In this document: piece by piece, positions 15,698 through 22,901 of the stretch
How the letters are laid out: every line of letters begins with the position of its first letter
Numbering within the stretch: position 1 is the first letter of the stretch
From: Sporosarcina sp.
GTDB lineage: Bacteria > Bacillota > Bacilli > Bacillales_A > Planococcaceae
DNA: 23,722 bases
NCBI GenBank assembly: GCA_029263945.1
Contig: JARIDM010000171.1
Coordinates: 1-23,722 of the forward strand
Reading direction: 5' to 3'
Program-made: the position numbers and the translations under genes
Notes under the pieces: model-generated
Database searches by the model: none
What the model saw: only the letters and a program-made list of their open reading frames with translations
Told to the model about the DNA's origin: nothing

Positions 15698-17044
15698 TTA
15701 CTTTTCCATTAAATTAAGTGAACCATTTAAGATTTTAGCCATTTGAGTACGTTTCAATGAACTGTTTGCATTAATAGATACTTTTCCGTCTGCTGCTCTT
15801 GAACCTGTCATAATCTCAGCTTCATACAAAAATGTAAATGCTTCTTGTGCTTCAGGATCAGTTACTATTGCACGATCTGCGTAGAAAGGAAGACTCGTAT
15901 CTTTAAATGTCATTTCTTCTTCAGTAACATATTTAACTGCACGGTAAAGCATTAAAGCACCTTGTTGACGTGTTAATGTGTTATTTGGATTAAATTTTTT
16001 CCCTGTTTTAACAATTCCTACCTCAGCAAGAGCGTTGATTGCATTTAATCGTTCTTTATCTGACATATTCACAATGTCCTGAAATCCTGCTGACTTCGTC
16101 GGTGTTAAATCTAATGCTCGTGCAACCATCAATGCAAATTGAGAGCGTGTAAGATCTTGAGTTGGATTAAATTTATCAGCACCAACGACGATCCCTTTGT
16201 TATAAAGTGCTAAAATTGCTGCTTTATTTCCATCCTTATCAATATCTTTAAATGGATTTGAGTTAAATCCAAATTGAACTTTGTGTTTTTCATCATAATT
16301 CACACCAAGAGCTGGCTCGTTAACAATTACATGAATTTCTGCATTTACTAACTTTGTCGTATCCGCGACTTCAAATGTATAAGTCGTTAAACCATCTTTT
16401 ACCGCCTTTGTTGCTTTTTTTCCTGCAGTATGGAAATCATGAATGTATTTTTCTTGACCTTTTTTAATTGTCATTGTTGCAAAATTTTTAGTACCGTTAT
16501 TTGTAATGCTAACATTCGGCTCTACATAATTTTTCATTGTTGATTCTTCAGTGGTACCATCTTTATAAACTTTCACTGAAGCTTTCTCAGTAGGTAACTC
16601 ACCCATTACTAGGTCATATTCATACCACTTGTCCATATTTGCTGATGGAACAACCACATGAAGTTTACTTTCAAGTGCTTTTCCTTCTACAACTCGGAAA
16701 CTATACGTTATCGTACCGTTTTCATGTTTAACTTCAGCTGCATCAACAAATACGCCATTTTGTTTTGTTTGCATACCAGCAATCATCGGTGCAGATTTGG
16801 CTAAAACTGTTAGATGTCCTTTTGTTTCACCTTTTTTTCCTGTGACGATACCTTCTGAAACTAGGTGATCTTTAATGCCGCGCTGTTCTTCGGTCATCCC
16901 TGTCTTTAATGTTTGGAATGAAACCGTTTTACCCTCTACCACTGCTGCAGATGCGGCTCCTGAAAAGGCAGGTGTTAATAAAGATGCTACGAGTAAGGAA
17001 GCAACAACAACTTTTGCTGCACTCGATTTTAGCTTGTTTATCAT
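15698..17044 (-). CDS. NEAT-domain protein with three SLH domains (S-layer-anchored, BslK-like)
   Basis: A 448-residue exported protein with a signal peptide (about 1-34, ending SGAASAA). Two NEAT-like domains follow (about 41-150 and 156-262), then three S-layer-homology repeats (about 265-312, 319-372 and 379-440). The SLH repeats carry TRSQ, TRQQ and KRTQ at their TRAE positions and would bind pyruvylated wall polysaccharide. In NEAT1 the YxxxY motif is altered (K139, Y143), so heme binding is doubtful. NEAT2 keeps the EESTMKNY helix and Y250, but has H254 in place of the second tyrosine. The design resembles B. anthracis BslK. It begins two bases after the isdC-like stop, with GGGGGA inside that gene, so the pair is translationally coupled. 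Confidence 0.92.
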   Translation of the reverse strand: MINKLKSSAAKVVVASLLVASLLTPAFSGAASAAVVEGKTVSFQTLKTGMTEEQRGIKDHLVSEGIVTGKKGETKGHLTVLAKSAPMIAGMQTKQNGVFVDAAEVKHENGTITYSFRVVEGKALESKLHVVVPSANMDKWYEYDLVMGELPTEKASVKVYKDGTTEESTMKNYVEPNVSITNNGTKNFATMTIKKGQEKYIHDFHTAGKKATKAVKDGLTTYTFEVADTTKLVNAEIHVIVNEPALGVNYDEKHKVQFGFNSNPFKDIDKDGNKAAILALYNKGIVVGADKFNPTQDLTRSQFALMVARALDLTPTKSAGFQDIVNMSDKERLNAINALAEVGIVKTGKKFNPNNTLTRQQGALMLYRAVKYVTEEEMTFKDTSLPFYADRAIVTDPEAQEAFTFLYEAEIMTGSRAADGKVSINANSSLKRTQMAKILNGSLNLMEK

Positions 17045-17046
17045 TT

Positions 17047-17658
17047 TTATTGTTCCCCCTGCTTTGTTTGAAATTTAGTACGGAATAGTAAAAAGGCTGA
17101 ACCCATTAACGCTAATATAACCAAATAAGGTGTTGTATCACTTGTTTGTGGATTCGGTACTTCTCCACCAGCTGAACCTGTATCCGTTGGTGATTTGTCA
17201 TCTGTCTTAGTCTTTCCGTCTGTTGCTGGTGGTGTACTTGACGCTGCTGCATCAAAAACCATTGCAACCGTATAATCATGATGATAGTTTATATCGTCAA
17301 CATCAATTTTCATTGCTACCTTCACAGGTTGCGTTAAATCTTTCACTGTAAATTGAACCACTCGTGTATCAGCTACTTTGTCTTCACTAATGACAGTTGC
17401 GCCGCCTGGAGGTGCAAATTTCGTAATCCATGCACTGTTCTTCAATGTAATTTGTACGGTTGACGTACCATTCTTCGTTGTTACTTTCGCTGGCTTGACA
17501 AAATAGTCATTGGCGATAGAGGCCGAGTTACTGTCCGGCTGATTCACTTGATAGTTAAGTGACTGCGTGCCATCTGCAACTTGCGCAGATACTTGCGGAA
17601 AAGCCATTGCAAATGTTAATAAAAATGTAAATATGACAAAAGTAAATTGTTTTTTCAC
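17047..17658 (-). CDS. isdC: IsdC-like NEAT protein, sortase B substrate
   Basis: A 203-residue wall protein. A signal peptide (about 1-25) is followed by one NEAT domain (about 32-137) with the SASIANDYF helix and the YHHDY motif (Y125, Y129), the expected heme iron ligand and its partner. A short Pro/Thr/Gly stalk leads to NPQTS (169-173), a hydrophobic helix (about 178-192) and a basic tail. NPQT-type motifs are recognised by sortase B, encoded at the end of the same operon. The GTG at 17658 has a strong GGGGAG site eight bases upstream and no competing ATG. As in S. aureus and B. anthracis, it probably passes heme through the wall towards IsdE. Confidence 0.95.
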   Translation of the reverse strand: MKKQFTFVIFTFLLTFAMAFPQVSAQVADGTQSLNYQVNQPDSNSASIANDYFVKPAKVTTKNGTSTVQITLKNSAWITKFAPPGGATVISEDKVADTRVVQFTVKDLTQPVKVAMKIDVDDINYHHDYTVAMVFDAAASSTPPATDGKTKTDDKSPTDTGSAGGEVPNPQTSDTTPYLVILALMGSAFLLFRTKFQTKQGEQ

Positions 17659-18003
17659 TTTTTAAACTCCCCTCTCTTCCTTCTTATACAGAGCTGAAAT
17701 CCAATGATAAAATCTTAATTACACGGTGAATTAACCTAGTCGTTAACTCTCAAAATAGATGACACCGCTTACTTAAAATAATTTTCTCGTGCTTGTACAT
17801 CAAGCATCCTTATCATTTAACATAAATTTCAGACACAGTATTATGAATATTACTTAAGAAGTTTGAAGTTCGTGTGAAGCTTGTGTGTCAAATGCTTTTT
17901 CTTCATTGTTTTTTCTTAAAGATTTGATTTATATGCTTAATTGCATTTCAACTGGGTAAACAATAGATAGTGACAGTAAATATAAACAAGGAGAAGTGAT
18001 CAT
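17659..18003. promoter_or_regulatory. Divergent isd / ohr intergenic region
   Basis: This 345-base interval carries the starts of both units. For the isd operon (minus) I see TTGATG (17798-17803), a 17-base spacer and TATTTT (17775-17780), with a Fur-like TGATAAGGATGCTTG (17801-17815; nine of 14 defined bases match) over the -35 box. It would give a leader of about 110 bases. An alternative TATAAG near 17685-17690 has a poor -35 and only a half Fur site. For ohr (plus) a sigma-B-type promoter is listed separately. No gene is seen inside the interval. Confidence 0.45.
17935..17959 (+). promoter_or_regulatory. Sigma-B-type promoter of ohr
   Basis: GCTTAA (17935-17940), a 13-base spacer and GGGTAA (17954-17959) match the general-stress consensus GTTTAA-N12-14-GGGTAT at five of six bases in each element. 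The expected start site is about 38 bases upstream of the ATG. B. subtilis OhrB is a known sigma-B gene, which supports the reading. Confidence 0.65.
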
Positions 18004-18426
18004 ATGTCAGAAACACTATTTACATCAACCGCAACTGCAAAAGGTGGACGTGAAGGACACGTAGCATCATCAGACGGTCTCGTGAGTTTCGACACTGCGA
18101 TGCCAGGCACACCGAGAGCGAAGGAACTGAAGAATGCAACAAACCCTGAACAACTTTTCGCGGCTGGTTACGCAGCATGTTTTGACGGTGCGCTTCAATT
18201 GGTTGCTGGAAAAGAGAAAGTTAAATTCGACTCCGAAGTAACAGCGAACGTCAGTTTACAAAAAGATGACGTTGACCAAGGCTTTAAGCTTGCCGTCAAA
18301 CTTGAAGTAAAAGGGACGGGTATCGAAAGAGCGCAACTACAAGACCTTGTCGAAAAAGCACACCAAGTCTGTCCCTACTCAAAAGCAACACGAGACAATA
18401 TAGAAGTTACACTAGAAGTCCTTTAA
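18004..18426 (+). CDS. ohr: Organic hydroperoxide resistance protein (Ohr subfamily of OsmC/Ohr)
   Basis: A 140-residue thiol peroxidase that reduces organic hydroperoxides, usually with lipoyl or bacillithiol-type cofactors as reductant. It has both reactive cysteines in Ohr contexts: C59 in NPEQLFAAGYAACFDGAL and C123 in AHQVCPYSKATR. R16 and E49 are the likely catalytic arginine and glutamate. These motifs distinguish Ohr from OsmC. The ATG at 18004 follows AAGGAGA. A sigma-B-like promoter lies upstream and no MarR-type ohrR gene is nearby, so it resembles B. subtilis OhrB more than OhrR-controlled OhrA. Confidence 0.93.
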   Translation: MSETLFTSTATAKGGREGHVASSDGLVSFDTAMPGTPRAKELKNATNPEQLFAAGYAACFDGALQLVAGKEKVKFDSEVTANVSLQKDDVDQGFKLAVKLEVKGTGIERAQLQDLVEKAHQVCPYSKATRDNIEVTLEVL

Positions 18427-18439
18427 TCTAATGTAATCT

Positions 18440-18473
18440 AAAAACTGCAACCACTAAATGGGTTGCAGTTTTT
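18440..18473. terminator. Bidirectional terminator between ohr and the Nudix gene
   Basis: A perfect 13-base inverted repeat, AAAAACTGCAACC (18440-18452) and GGTTGCAGTTTTT (18461-18473), with an eight-base loop. It touches the Nudix stop codon and serves both convergent genes. Confidence 0.94.
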
Positions 18474-19090
18474 CATTTAATCAGCTCTATAAAATGCTTT
18501 AGAATCCTTGCGGTTAAGCCCCACACTGTATAATCACCATAGTTATAAAACCACTCATCTTGTGAGCGCTTACCCCATTCATATTGCTGTCCGTTAAAGA
18601 TTCGTTCAAATGGGAAGTCTGGAAGAGGGGCAGGTTCAAATGGAACTTCGTGCAACTCTGGTTCATGAGAAAGTAACCAAGTAAGTGGAATTGAAAATAC
18701 TTCTTCTACTTCATCTTTATTATAAGAGCGAATAATTTCTCGGTAATCACATACTGCCACAAAAGGATAAACCACAAACGACGGAGATGCAATATAAGGA
18801 CTTAGTGCACCAAGCACATTCACTGTCTTTGGATCAATCCCAAGCTCTTCCTTCGTTTCTCGTAAAGCTGTGACCATCGGAGAGGCATCCTCAGGGTCTA
18901 TGCGTCCTCCTGGAAAGCTTATATCGCCAGGTTGTTTGCGCATGGTCAGCGCACGCACCTCAAACACAACGTGCCACTTTCCCTCGTGTTCTACAAGTGG
19001 CAATAAAACCGCAGAACGAAAAGCCGTACTTTCCCCTATAAATAACGCTTGATTTGCAGCTAACTTCTTTTGAAAGTCACTTAAGAACAT
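18473..19090 (-). CDS. Nudix hydrolase, CoA pyrophosphatase (NudL/YeaB family)
   Basis: A 205-residue Nudix enzyme that probably cleaves coenzyme A and its derivatives to 4'-phosphopantetheine and 3',5'-ADP. The Nudix box spans about residues 61-85 (GGRIDPEDAS, then REtkEELGI), with the metal-binding RE..EE residues. The preceding MRKQPGDISFPGG is the YeaB/NudL hallmark. The length is close to the family norm. The ATG at 19090 has GGGGGTG about 11 bases upstream. It is convergent with ohr and probably transcribed alone. Substrate assignment is by family only. Confidence 0.87.
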   Translation of the reverse strand: MFLSDFQKKLAANQALFIGESTAFRSAVLLPLVEHEGKWHVVFEVRALTMRKQPGDISFPGGRIDPEDASPMVTALRETKEELGIDPKTVNVLGALSPYIASPSFVVYPFVAVCDYREIIRSYNKDEVEEVFSIPLTWLLSHEPELHEVPFEPAPLPDFPFERIFNGQQYEWGKRSQDEWFYNYGDYTVWGLTARILKHFIELIK

Positions 19091-19185
19091 CTTGAACTAC
19101 ACCCCCATGTTTTCTTCTCTCTATCGTACCATTCAATGAATTGTGCTGAAAGCCTATTGCCGCATCATTTTATCTCTATACAAAA

Positions 19186-19235
19186 TACCCCATACAAGAT
19201 GATCAGCACTTTTGCCGATCATCTTGTATGGGGTA
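19186..19235. terminator. Long perfect inverted repeat, probably a bidirectional terminator
   Basis: Two 19-base arms (19186-19204 and 19217-19235) are perfectly complementary around a 12-base loop (AGCACTTTTGCC). On the minus strand TTTT follows the stem directly; on the plus strand TTTT comes after four bases. It lies 10 bases past the stop of the sortase remnant and probably terminated that gene. Confidence 0.8.
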
Positions 19236-19245
19236 GTGATTTTAT

Positions 19246-19851
19246 CTACTCTTTAGGTTGTACTTCAGTATAAACAACTAATCTATCTTCATAGGTCTGT
19301 GTTTTACGATCGAACTCAACCTATACAAGTAATTAGATTTAAACGACTGCCATAATCGAAACCAAATATATCTTCTACAGTTGCATCATTTCGAGGATAC
19401 GTTGCGGTTCCTACGCCGAACATGTGGCTATAGGTTTCGTGGATACTGTCATATGCTGTTTCATAATCTTCTGCTACGTAACGATCAAAAGCAACGAGTA
19501 ACTGCTCAACATGACCTTTGAGGCCTTCTTCTAAATCTGCCGCCTTCAATCTTCCTTCAGTAGCAGTATCTAAAAACGCGGCTGACAGTTCATCTGTATT
19601 TTCACCAAGTTGGCCAGCAGCTGCCTCAAAATCTTCCGACCCATCAATTCCTTTTTGCATCGTGATCACTGCTAAGTAAGCGTGTTCAGATAAAATGCTA
19701 TCTAGTGGGCACGTAAATCTACGGCGGCGTTTGTTACTGCCTCTGTATGACTTCCTCCGTGATCATGTTCGGCTGCATTTGCCAATAACCCAGTCGGTAA
19801 TAATAGTGAAACGCTTAATGGAATGGCACGTAAAATTTTATTCAATTTCAT
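19246..19851 (-). pseudogene. Chimeric remnant: secreted helical protein fused to a class F-like sortase C-terminus
   Basis: The ATG at 19849-19851, with AAGGAG eight bases upstream, starts a clean signal peptide (MKLNKILRAIPLSVSLLLP..) and an Ala-rich mature part. A frameshift after VDLRAH (stop near 19702) is repaired by one added base: the next frame reads LDSILSEHAYLAVITMQKG. The family I recall here (secreted, helical, unnamed or loosely called copper amine oxidase-like) has about 55-60 more residues between NTDELSAA and FLDTATEGRLKAADLEEGL, so an in-frame internal deletion is likely near 19577. From about 19410 the reading changes to a sortase C-terminus: YPRNDATVEDIFGFDYGSRL, then NLITC with the catalytic Cys codon at 19325-19327. 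Another frameshift after TCIG breaks the frame; the other frame gives FDRKTQTYEDRLVVYTE and a stop at 19246. Two adjacent genes thus appear merged and disabled. Confidence 0.75.
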
Positions 19852-19989
19852 TTGAATCGCTCCTTTTCGTTTTTGTAATAAGCTAACGGAGCAGAAATCG
19901 AAATGGATCACTTTTCTTTTAAAAAACTTTTTTTATTTTCGTTAAATCAAACCAATACCCTTTGTACTGGGCGCTTTACAAGGAAATTT

Positions 19990-20124
19990 TCAAATCGTAC
20001 ATATAAACTCAATTCCACCTTCGGACAATGCCGGCATGCGATCTGCATTAACAATTAACACTTTTTCTCCTTGATCTGAAAGGAAAATCGCAACGTTAAT
20101 TGTTTCAAGCCGATTTGGGCATGC
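19990..20124 (-). pseudogene. Unrecognised gene fragment
   Basis: A 44-codon open stretch without a start codon. It begins after a stop and reads CPNRLETINVAIFLSDQG, then EKVLIVNADRMPALSEGG, and ends at a TGA. The regular strand-like pattern and codon use look protein-coding, and it lies just upstream of the chimeric remnant on the same strand. I do not recognise the family. The fragment is probably the C-terminus or middle of a gene that was mostly deleted. The rest of 19852-20189 shows nothing else. Confidence 0.35.
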
Positions 20125-20189
20125 CTATAACTTCAAAAATCTCTTTTCTATTATTCTCTTTCTCCCCTTTGAAGTACTAATTTTTCAGA

Positions 20190-20336
20190 ATGACTGTAGT
20201 TATTATCGTAACATTTGGAACAATCTTCTACTTTTTCAACAAAGACGGATGGAGCAGAGCCGATAGAGTCGGAAAGCCCATTTCATTTAACAATAAAATA
20301 AAATTGGGGCCTAGAAGTAATACAGGAGTGTCCTAA
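20190..20336 (+). CDS. Small hypothetical membrane protein, 48 residues
   Basis: The ORF reads MTVVIIVTFGTIFYFFNKDG and continues with a basic, hydrophilic tail to a TAA at 20334-20336. Residues 2-16 would form one membrane segment. No family is recognised. It ends one base before the deacetylase ATG, and that gene's AGGAG site lies within its last codons, which suggests coupling. Its own ribosome binding site is poor (GAAG about 15 bases upstream). It may be a real small gene or the leftover end of a larger one. Confidence 0.35.
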   Translation: MTVVIIVTFGTIFYFFNKDGWSRADRVGKPISFNNKIKLGPRSNTGVS

Positions 20337-20337
20337 T

Positions 20338-20789
20338 ATGAAAAAATATATCATCTCAAATATACTTTTTACAACTTCTTTTTTACTCGTTATGATTCCC
20401 GCCTTTTATTTACTGATCAACCATGTTCTTGAGTATACTGAACCTTCACCTATGGCTACTGATGTCTTTGATTACGGGAGCCACACGCATGACTTTCATC
20501 AAATAAATAAGGATGATAAACCTTTTTAGAAGCCTATTCTTTAGAAAGCGTGCATGAAGATCTCTCTTCGTCTATTGAATGGTTAGGACACGCAAACGCT
20601 TTTGCCGCGCCATTCGGTGTTTATAATACTGACACGTTAGCTAATTTGAAACAGTTAAAAGTAAAGACGGCGTTTACCATTGAAGCTGGTTACGCAAAAT
20701 CAGCCCAACACCTGTTAGAAATCCCGAGACATGGGGTATACCCTTCTAATACAATAGAAGAGTTTGAGAATATCGTTAACGGTAAATAA
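20338..20789 (+). pseudogene. Polysaccharide deacetylase (NodB-type) pseudogene
   Basis: The ATG follows AGGAG and encodes a membrane/signal segment (MKKYIISNILFTTSFLLVMI..). The reading then jumps to the second NodB motif, DYGSHTHDFHQ (about residues 45-55). The catalytic DDG region, normally about 90-100 residues earlier in the domain, is missing, which implies an internal deletion. The frame stops at TAG (20527-20529) in CCTTTTTAG. One more T in this run would restore LEAYSLESVHEDLSSS and the rest of the domain, including APFGVYNTDT, AFTIEAGYA and IPRHGVYPS, ending at 20789. Both the deletion and the frameshift argue that the gene is dead. Intact relatives remove acetyl groups from wall or envelope sugars. 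Confidence 0.82.
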
Positions 20790-20871
20790 TTGATGTGGGC
20801 AATCGAACAAACAAATAATTCCCCTTTTAATTGTGCGTGTATCTTAACATTTAAAGCAGTGATGAAATTAT

Positions 20872-20883
20872 TTGGTATACCAA
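20872..20883. repeat. 12-base perfect palindrome
   Basis: TTGGTATACCAA lies about 110 bases upstream of the diacylglycerol kinase-family start, between the dead deacetylase and that gene. It could be an operator, but nothing else supports a role. Confidence 0.3.
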
Positions 20884-20986
20884 TAATCTCTTAACCCTTC
20901 TTTTGAAATTCATTTTTAAAAATTGATTGAAATAGATGTAAAAAGGTAATAGATAGTCAATTGCAAGACTAAAGGGAGTGAACCAG

Positions 20987-21922
20987 TTGAAGAAATCAGC
21001 TTTAATTATTATGAACCCTTCCTCAGGGAAAGAACAAGCAACAGAATATGAAGAACAAATTCGAGAAACCATCCAAGACACGTACAGCGAGATTCATGTT
21101 AAATATACGGAGCGTGAAGGAGATGCGACACGCTTTGCAAAAGAAGCTGCAGAAAATAACTACGACTTCGTTGTTTCACTCGGAGGAGACGGAACAGTAA
21201 ATGAAACGGTCAACGGACTCGCTCCATATAATCATCCACCAACTCTTGGCATTATTCCAATGGGCACCGTGAATGACCTTGCGCGTTCATTAAATATTCC
21301 AATGAACCCTATTAACGCAATTCAATTACTCATCTCAGGAACTGAAACAAAAATTGATATTGGCATGATTAACAAGCAGATGTATTTTACAAATATTGTA
21401 GGCATTGGAAATGCGGCCAAAGCAATTCATCAAGTCGACAGTGCAGAAAAGTCGAAAATCGGCCCGCTTTCCTACTTGAAAGCTATTGGGAAAGAAATAA
21501 TAGAGGACGACACTTTTTCGGTCAAGTTTGAGATGGAAAAAAATACGTGGGAAGGTGATGTATCCGTTGTTCTCGTTTCCCTCATCGACTCGCTAGGTGG
21601 TTTCAAAAAAATTGTAAACGAAGTCGAAAACGGGGACGGCTACTTCCATATATTCGCGTTTAAACAGCTTAACTTAACCGAGCTCGCAAAAATGACCCCA
21701 ACACTTGTAATGGGGACATTAAAGGACTCAGAAAACGTCCAATACTTTAAAACGAGACAGGTCAATATAACGACTTTCGCTGAGGAGACACAAGAAAGTG
21801 ATATAGACGGTGAACAAGGCCCGAATTTACCACTCGACTTAAAAGTTCTCCCACAGCATATAACCATCATTTCGAACGAATCTTTGCTGTCAGCTCCCTC
21901 GATAAAATTGTCAGGAACGTAG
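20987..21922 (+). CDS. Diacylglycerol kinase-family lipid kinase (DagK/YegS/BmrU family)
   Basis: About 311 residues. The N-terminal diacylglycerol kinase catalytic domain shows IIMNPSSGK near the start, the nucleotide-binding VVSLGGDGTVNETVNGL (about residues 61-77) and PMGTVNDLARSLNIP (about 94-108). The C-terminal domain is beta-rich as in DgkB. It would phosphorylate diacylglycerol or a related lipid at the inner membrane face. I prefer TTG at 20987, eight bases after GGGAG, over GTG at 20978, which overlaps that site. It resembles BmrU/YegS-type proteins more than the essential DgkB, but I cannot separate these without alignment. A terminator follows. Confidence 0.88.
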   Translation: MKKSALIIMNPSSGKEQATEYEEQIRETIQDTYSEIHVKYTEREGDATRFAKEAAENNYDFVVSLGGDGTVNETVNGLAPYNHPPTLGIIPMGTVNDLARSLNIPMNPINAIQLLISGTETKIDIGMINKQMYFTNIVGIGNAAKAIHQVDSAEKSKIGPLSYLKAIGKEIIEDDTFSVKFEMEKNTWEGDVSVVLVSLIDSLGGFKKIVNEVENGDGYFHIFAFKQLNLTELAKMTPTLVMGTLKDSENVQYFKTRQVNITTFAEETQESDIDGEQGPNLPLDLKVLPQHITIISNESLLSAPSIKLSGT

Positions 21923-21925
21923 TTT

Positions 21926-21969
21926 AAAAAGACGATTTCTTTATAATGAAATCGACTTTAATTTTTTTC
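21926..21969 (+). terminator. Rho-independent terminator of the lipid kinase gene
   Basis: AAAGACGATTTC pairs with GAAATCGACTTT (one mismatch) around an eight-base loop. A run of T follows at 21962-21968. Confidence 0.87.
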
Positions 21970-22064
21970 ACACAGGTATTTTATTGTCACGAATAGCTAA
22001 CTGTCCTGTTAAAGTCTACTTTGCGCTGTTGTACATTTGTCACTCGATACAAGTGAAACCTCAT

Positions 22065-22544
22065 TTATTTATGATACGGTTCACCCTTCATAATCCGAAA
22101 CGCGCGGTATACTTGCTCCATTAAGATCAGTTTCATCATCTGATGCGGAAAGGTCATTTTTGAAAAGGACAAGAGTTCATCTGCTCGTTTATAAATGGAG
22201 CTATGTAAGCCGAGTGAACCGCCGATAACAAACACGACTTTACTACGCCCATAAGTCATGAGTGAGGCTAAGTCTTCGGACAACTGCTCAGATGTTTTCA
22301 TTTTACCTTCGATTGCCAACGCAATGACATAAGCGTCGGGTGCTATTTTTGCTAAAATTCGATCTGCTTCTTTTTTCTTCACGATCTCCATATCTGCCTC
22401 ACTTAATGATTCTGGTGCTTTTTCATCTGCCACTTCCACTAAGTTCATTTTCGCATAAGATTTTAGTCTTTTATCAAACTCATCCATGCCCATTTTCAAA
22501 TATTTTTCTTTTAACTTTCCAACCGTCACGATTGTTATATTCAC
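22065..22544 (-). CDS. rlmH: 23S rRNA (pseudouridine1915-N3)-methyltransferase RlmH
   Basis: A 159-residue SPOUT methyltransferase that methylates pseudouridine 1915 of 23S rRNA, in helix 69 of the 70S ribosome, using S-adenosylmethionine. The length is exactly typical. It starts MNITIVTVGKLKEKYL and has the knot motif FVIGGSLGLH (about residues 104-113) and the C-terminal QVYRAFRIMKGEPYHK, nearly invariant in RlmH. The start is GTG at 22544, about seven bases after GGTGG. In B. subtilis (yydA) the gene sits next to htrC near the walRK operon close to oriC, and the same order is seen here. Confidence 0.97.
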   Translation of the reverse strand: MNITIVTVGKLKEKYLKMGMDEFDKRLKSYAKMNLVEVADEKAPESLSEADMEIVKKKEADRILAKIAPDAYVIALAIEGKMKTSEQLSEDLASLMTYGRSKVVFVIGGSLGLHSSIYKRADELLSFSKMTFPHQMMKLILMEQVYRAFRIMKGEPYHK

Positions 22545-22622
22545 AAGTTGCCCACCTTTTTTAAATTGTTATCAACACATCTTATACACATATCCACAAC
22601 GAAAGCTACATCTTGTAGCAGA

Positions 22623-22787
22623 TTATTTGTTCGCCACAACATATATTGCTTCCTTTTCGCACTGTGTACAGTTTGTGGATAACCTTTCTTCCTTTTGAAG
22701 CGCTTCCAACAAAGGAAAGTTTTCTTCCTTTTCAATAAAGTCTTCAAGCACCTGATCTATATGGTTTTCACAACTATATATTTTCAT
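22623..22787 (-). CDS. CxxH/CxxC small protein (YycS-like)
   Basis: A 54-residue protein, MKIYSCENHIDQVLEDFIEK and onward, ending CEKEAIYVVANK. It has one CxxH (C6, H9) and one CxxC (C40, C43), so it probably binds one zinc ion. I recognise it as the small CxxH/CxxC family found between rlmH and an HtrA gene in Bacillales. The ATG at 22787 has an AAAGGGGG site. The gene is embedded in the DnaA-box cluster, and one box (22674-22682) lies inside its coding sequence. Function is unknown. Confidence 0.82.
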   Translation of the reverse strand: MKIYSCENHIDQVLEDFIEKEENFPLLEALQKEERLSTNCTQCEKEAIYVVANK

Positions 22788-22860
22788 CTGTTTGCCCCCT
22801 TTTTTTCATTAAATGTTATTCACATTTTCAAGTAATTGTCCACATTTGTCCTTATTTATG

Positions 22861-22901
22861 AAAAAATGAACGAAATAGCATTTTTTATTGCTGTTTCGCT
22901 C
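22861..22901 (-). terminator. Rho-independent terminator of the htrA-family gene
   Basis: On the minus strand GAGCGAAACAGCA pairs with TGCTATTTCGTTC (one A-C mismatch and one G-U pair) and is followed by a T-run (plus-strand A-run at 22861-22866). It lies about 20 bases after the protease stop, with a DnaA box between stop and stem. Confidence 0.8.

Noticed and set aside
17685..17712. Fur box and promoter close to the isdC start
   Set aside because: Only about half of the defined Fur bases match, and the -35 for TATAAG is poor. The site at 17798-17815 is slightly better, but neither is firm.
19246..19410. Class B sortase remnant related to srtB
   Set aside because: The motif NLITC with FDRKT and RLVVYTE is of the class D/F type and unlike the TLSTCDN end of the SrtB encoded at 10782.
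22340..22698. Plus-strand ORFs opposite rlmH and the CxxH gene
   Set aside because: They are antisense to well-supported genes, rich in Phe/Leu/Ser from reversed codons, and lack ribosome binding sites.
22541..22747. 68-residue minus-strand ORF overlapping the small CxxH gene
   Set aside because: It is a basic, low-information reading frame in another phase; the 54-residue frame with CxxH/CxxC and a good ribosome binding site is the real gene.
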